A program made the position numbers and the translations under genes. A DNA stretch of 37,162 nt from assembly GCA_018607725.1 (NCBI GenBank), contig JABBAY010000244.1, forward strand, positions 43,157-80,318. The letters run 5' to 3'. This stretch comes from K189A clade bacterium. Its GTDB lineage: Bacteria; Pseudomonadota; Gammaproteobacteria; Pseudomonadales; Azotimanducaceae. Below, one piece after another: positions 34,332 to 37,162 of this stretch. Below the pieces are notes generated by a model, which was not told the origin of the DNA, did no database searches, and worked only from the letters and a program-made list of their open reading frames with translations. The first letter of the stretch is position 1; the number at the start of each line of letters is the position of its first letter.

Positions 34332-36923
34332 TTAAGTGCCGGCGGATTCCAGAAAATCCTGCGCGAACCGTTGCAGTACACCGCCCGCATCATAAATCGA
34401 CACCTCTTCCGCTGTATCTAGTCGGCAGGTGACGGGTACTTCTAGCTGCTCACCGTTTTTACGGGTGATGACTAAAGTCAGGGCGGCTCTCGGTGTTGGC
34501 TTACCAATCACGTCGTAGGTTTCTGTGCCATCAATTGCATAGGTCGCACGGTTCTCGCCAGCCTTGAATTCCAGTGGTAGAACGCCCATGCCCACGAGGT
34601 TGGTTCGATGAATGCGCTCAAAACCCTCGGCGACAATCGCTTCGACACCCGCCAGACGAACGCCCTTAGCTGCCCAGTCACGAGAAGAACCTTGACCATA
34701 GTCAGCGCCAGCAATAATGATCAAGGGCTGTTTCCGTTCCATATAGATCTCAATGGCTTCCCACATGCGAGTAATCGTACCTTCTGGCTCCAAGCGTGCC
34801 AATGAGCCTTGCTTAATCTCAGCATTTTCCAGGACCATTTCGTTCAGCAGTTTTGGATTGGCAAATGTGGCTCTTTGCGCCGTCAAATGATCACCGCGGT
34901 GAGTCGCATAGGAATTAAAGTCTTCCTCCGGCAGGCCCATTTTATGTAGGTATTCGCCGGCTGCGCTATCGAGCATGATGGCATTCGAGGGTGACAAATG
35001 ATCAGTCGTGATATTGTCACCTAACACGGCCAGAGGGCGCATGTTCCTGAGTGCTCGCTCTCCGGCCAAGGCGCCTTCCCAATAAGGTGGGCGACGAATG
35101 TAAGTGCTCTTGGGGCGCCAGTCATAGAGCGGATCGATCTGGTTAGTGACGTCCTTCAAGGTAACGAACATTGGATCGTAGACTTTTCGAAATTGTTCTG
35201 GTTTGACGCTCTGCTTGACGATGGCGTCTATTTCCTCATCCTTCGGCCAGATATCTTTTAGTCTGACGGGCTGGCCTTCAGTATCGTAGCCTAGAATGTC
35301 TTTTTCAATATCAAAGCGGATGGTGCCGGCGATGGCATAAGCGACGACCAGCGGTGGCGATGCCAAAAATGCCTGCTTGGCATAAGGATGAATCCGCCCG
35401 TCAAAATTTCGGTTGCCTGACAATACGGCTGTGGCGTATAAATCTCGGTCGATCACTTCTTGTTGAATAACCGGATCCAGTGCGCCACTCATACCGTTAC
35501 AAGTAGTACAGGCAAAACCAACGATGCCAAAACCCAGTTGCTCGAGTTCTGGCAGCAAGTTTGCATCCTCCAGATACAATTGAACGGCTTTACTGCCTGG
35601 TGCGAGTGAGGTTTTAACCCAGGGCTTGCGCGTCAAACCCAGGGCATTGGCATTGCGCGCAATCAAGCCGGCGGCGATCACATTGCGCGGGTTACTGGTG
35701 TTCGTGCAGCTGGTGATCGCGGCGATAATGACTGCACCATCAGGCATTTTGCCGGCTTCACTCTCAATGATGCCACTAATGCCGCGGGCGGCCAGTTCAG
35801 ATGTTGGTACCCGTCGATGTGGGTTGGACGGACCGGCAATATTACGCCCTACAGATGACAGATCAAAGGTCAGTACCCGCTCGTATACCGCGTCTGTGAG
35901 ACTGTCAGCCCACAGGCCAGTGGCTTTCGCATAGGTTTCTACCAGTTTGATTTGCTCGTCTTCTCGACCAGTGAGGCGCAGGTAATCAATCGTTTGCTGA
36001 TCGATGTAGAACATCGCCGCGGTGGCACCGAATTCCGGCGTCATATTGGAGATGGTTGCGCGGTCACCCAGGGTGAGGTGAGTTGAGCCTTCACCATAAA
36101 ACTCAAGATAGCTCGATACCACTTTGCCATCGCGGAGAAATTCCGTTAGGGCCAGAACGATATCAGTAGCAGTGATGCCCGGTTGTGGCTTGCCGGTAAG
36201 ATTAACGCCGATGATGTCTGGTAGGCGCATGTAAGAGGCACGGCCGAGCATGACACTTTCGGCCTCAAGGCCGCCAACGCCAACGGCGATAACCCCGAGT
36301 GCATCAACCATCGGTGTATGGCTGTCGGTGCCTACCAGCGTGTCAGGAAAGGCAACGCCGTCACGGACCTGAATGACGGGTGACATCCGTTCCAGATTGA
36401 TCTGGTGCATGATGCCATTACCCGGCGGGATCACATCCACGTTCCTGAACGCTTCTTTGGTCCAATTGATAAAGTGAAAGCGATCTTCGTTGCGACGGTC
36501 TTCAATGGCACGATTTTTTTCGAAGGCCTGTGCGTCAAAGCCAGCATGCTCAACGGCTAGCGAGTGGTCGACAATTAACTGAGTCGGGACCACGGGGTTT
36601 ACCTGCGAAGGGTCGCCGCCTTTAGCCGCAATGGCATCTCGCAGGCCGGCGAGGTCAACCAACGCGGTTTGTCCCAAAATGTCGTGACAGACCACGCGGG
36701 CAGGAAACCAGGGAAAGTCCAGGTCGCGTTTGCGTTCGATAAATTGTTTGAGGGAGTCGGTCAGAACCGCTGGGTCGCACCGACGTACGAGATTCTCAGC
36801 GAACACACGGGAAGTGTAGGGCAATTGTGCATAGGCGCCGGCTTGAATCGCATCAACTGCGGCCTGGGTATCAAAATAATCCAGGTCAGTACCGGGTAGT
36901 GATTTACGGTATGTCTTGTTCAT
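34332..36923 (-). CDS. acnD: Fe/S-dependent 2-methylcitrate dehydratase AcnD
   Basis: The product is 863 residues, the AcnD size class of aconitase A-like enzymes. The three cluster-binding cysteines are C406 (SCTNTSNPRN) and C472/C475 (CTTCNG). Active-site-region motifs TLVGTDSHTPMVDALG and the C-terminal DYGQGSSRDWAAKG loop are present. AcnD dehydrates 2-methylcitrate to 2-methyl-trans-aconitate and works with PrpF, which follows. prpC and prpB would normally be nearby and are probably beyond the right edge. The start ATG at 36923 has a weak site (GGATTAAG) upstream. Confidence 0.95.
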   Translation of the reverse strand: MNKTYRKSLPGTDLDYFDTQAAVDAIQAGAYAQLPYTSRVFAENLVRRCDPAVLTDSLKQFIERKRDLDFPWFPARVVCHDILGQTALVDLAGLRDAIAAKGGDPSQVNPVVPTQLIVDHSLAVEHAGFDAQAFEKNRAIEDRRNEDRFHFINWTKEAFRNVDVIPPGNGIMHQINLERMSPVIQVRDGVAFPDTLVGTDSHTPMVDALGVIAVGVGGLEAESVMLGRASYMRLPDIIGVNLTGKPQPGITATDIVLALTEFLRDGKVVSSYLEFYGEGSTHLTLGDRATISNMTPEFGATAAMFYIDQQTIDYLRLTGREDEQIKLVETYAKATGLWADSLTDAVYERVLTFDLSSVGRNIAGPSNPHRRVPTSELAARGISGIIESEAGKMPDGAVIIAAITSCTNTSNPRNVIAAGLIARNANALGLTRKPWVKTSLAPGSKAVQLYLEDANLLPELEQLGFGIVGFACTTCNGMSGALDPVIQQEVIDRDLYATAVLSGNRNFDGRIHPYAKQAFLASPPLVVAYAIAGTIRFDIEKDILGYDTEGQPVRLKDIWPKDEEIDAIVKQSVKPEQFRKVYDPMFVTLKDVTNQIDPLYDWRPKSTYIRRPPYWEGALAGERALRNMRPLAVLGDNITTDHLSPSNAIMLDSAAGEYLHKMGLPEEDFNSYATHRGDHLTAQRATFANPKLLNEMVLENAEIKQGSLARLEPEGTITRMWEAIEIYMERKQPLIIIAGADYGQGSSRDWAAKGVRLAGVEAIVAEGFERIHRTNLVGMGVLPLEFKAGENRATYAIDGTETYDVIGKPTPRAALTLVITRKNGEQLEVPVTCRLDTAEEVSIYDAGGVLQRFAQDFLESAGT

Positions 36924-37080
36924 AACTTAATCCACACTAAAAGTGCTGTTGAGGTCGGCGGTGTGTCCGCATCCCTGATGTCTTGGTATTGTTCGTCGCC
37001 CTATAACTGAGCCGGCCTTAAAGTCGCTGCGAAGTCGGTGATTCGGGCTTAAATTGGTTATTGAACCCAACCGTGCGGGC

Positions 37081-37162
37081 AACATTATTGCTTAGCAATT
37101 GCCAACATTGTTGCTTAGCAATTGGCAACATTGTTGCTTAGCAGGCTGGCAACATTGTTGCT
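37081..37162. repeat. 23-bp tandem repeat with embedded palindromes
   Basis: Units at 37081-37103, 37104-37126 and 37127-37150 (24 bp), with a fourth cut by the window edge. The unit is AACATTGTTGCTTAGCAATT plus GSC. Each holds the dyads GCAACA-T-TGTTGC (across the junction) and TTGCT-T-AGCAA. The array lies about 160 nt upstream of acnD and may continue to the right. Confidence 0.88.

Noticed and set aside
37081-37162. CRISPR array
   Set aside because: Units are directly adjacent with no unique spacers between them; it is a plain tandem repeat.

Overview
This window looks like a chromosomal segment of a marine-type gammaproteobacterium. It holds most of a polar-flagellum locus: the export/number-control operon flhA-flhF-flhG-fliA, the regulatory and chaperone genes flgM-flgN-flgA, a Vibrio-like FlgP/FlgT outer-ring pair, the complete rod-hook series flgB to flgL, and fliD. 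Next to it lies an acnD-prpF pair from the 2-methylcitrate cycle. The order, I inferred, cannot be assigned from the sequence alone. Promoter-like sites of both flagellar sigma classes (sigma-54 and sigma-28) can be read by eye.

Layout. Positions 1-1837 (+ strand) hold three unrecognised genes: a 5'-cut SPOR-like protein, a small soluble protein and a one-helix membrane coiled-coil protein. Positions 1834-7972 (- strand) hold one tight operon, transcribed as flhA, flhF, flhG, fliA, then two unrecognised genes that end tail to tail with the first group. Positions 8204-11801 (+) hold flgP, flgT, a LysM protein, a FliK-like protein and an orphan FlhB C-terminal domain. Positions 11804-13981 (-) hold flgA, flgM and flgN. 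Positions 14328-28169 (+) hold flgBCDEFGHIJKL and fliD. Positions 28173-30492 (-) hold a voltage-gated potassium channel, a TesB-like thioesterase and a small ORF. Positions 30830-32962 (+) hold a propeller sensor protein that ends before any output domain. Positions 33038-36923 (-) hold prpF and acnD.

How it works together. Sigma-54-like promoters precede flhA, flgA and flgB, and a near-consensus sigma-28 promoter precedes flgM. This matches the usual polar hierarchy: sigma-54 drives hook-basal-body genes, FliA is then released by FlgM export, and FliA boosts its own anti-sigma factor. FlhF and FlhG normally set flagellar position and number, but here both depart from the family pattern. Several axial proteins are oversized (FlgE 959 aa, FlgK 994 aa), FlgJ lacks its muramidase half, and FlgA has an apparent triple SAF repeat.

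Most likely new biology: the five uncharacterised genes that flank and partly belong to the flhA-fliA operon; the unusual FlhF/FlhG pair; and the output-less propeller protein behind a sigma-54-like promoter. The window also has a recurring habit of short tandem repeats (9, 14, 15 and 23 bp units) at gene ends and in intergenic gaps. No rRNA, tRNA, insertion sequence or CRISPR array was seen.
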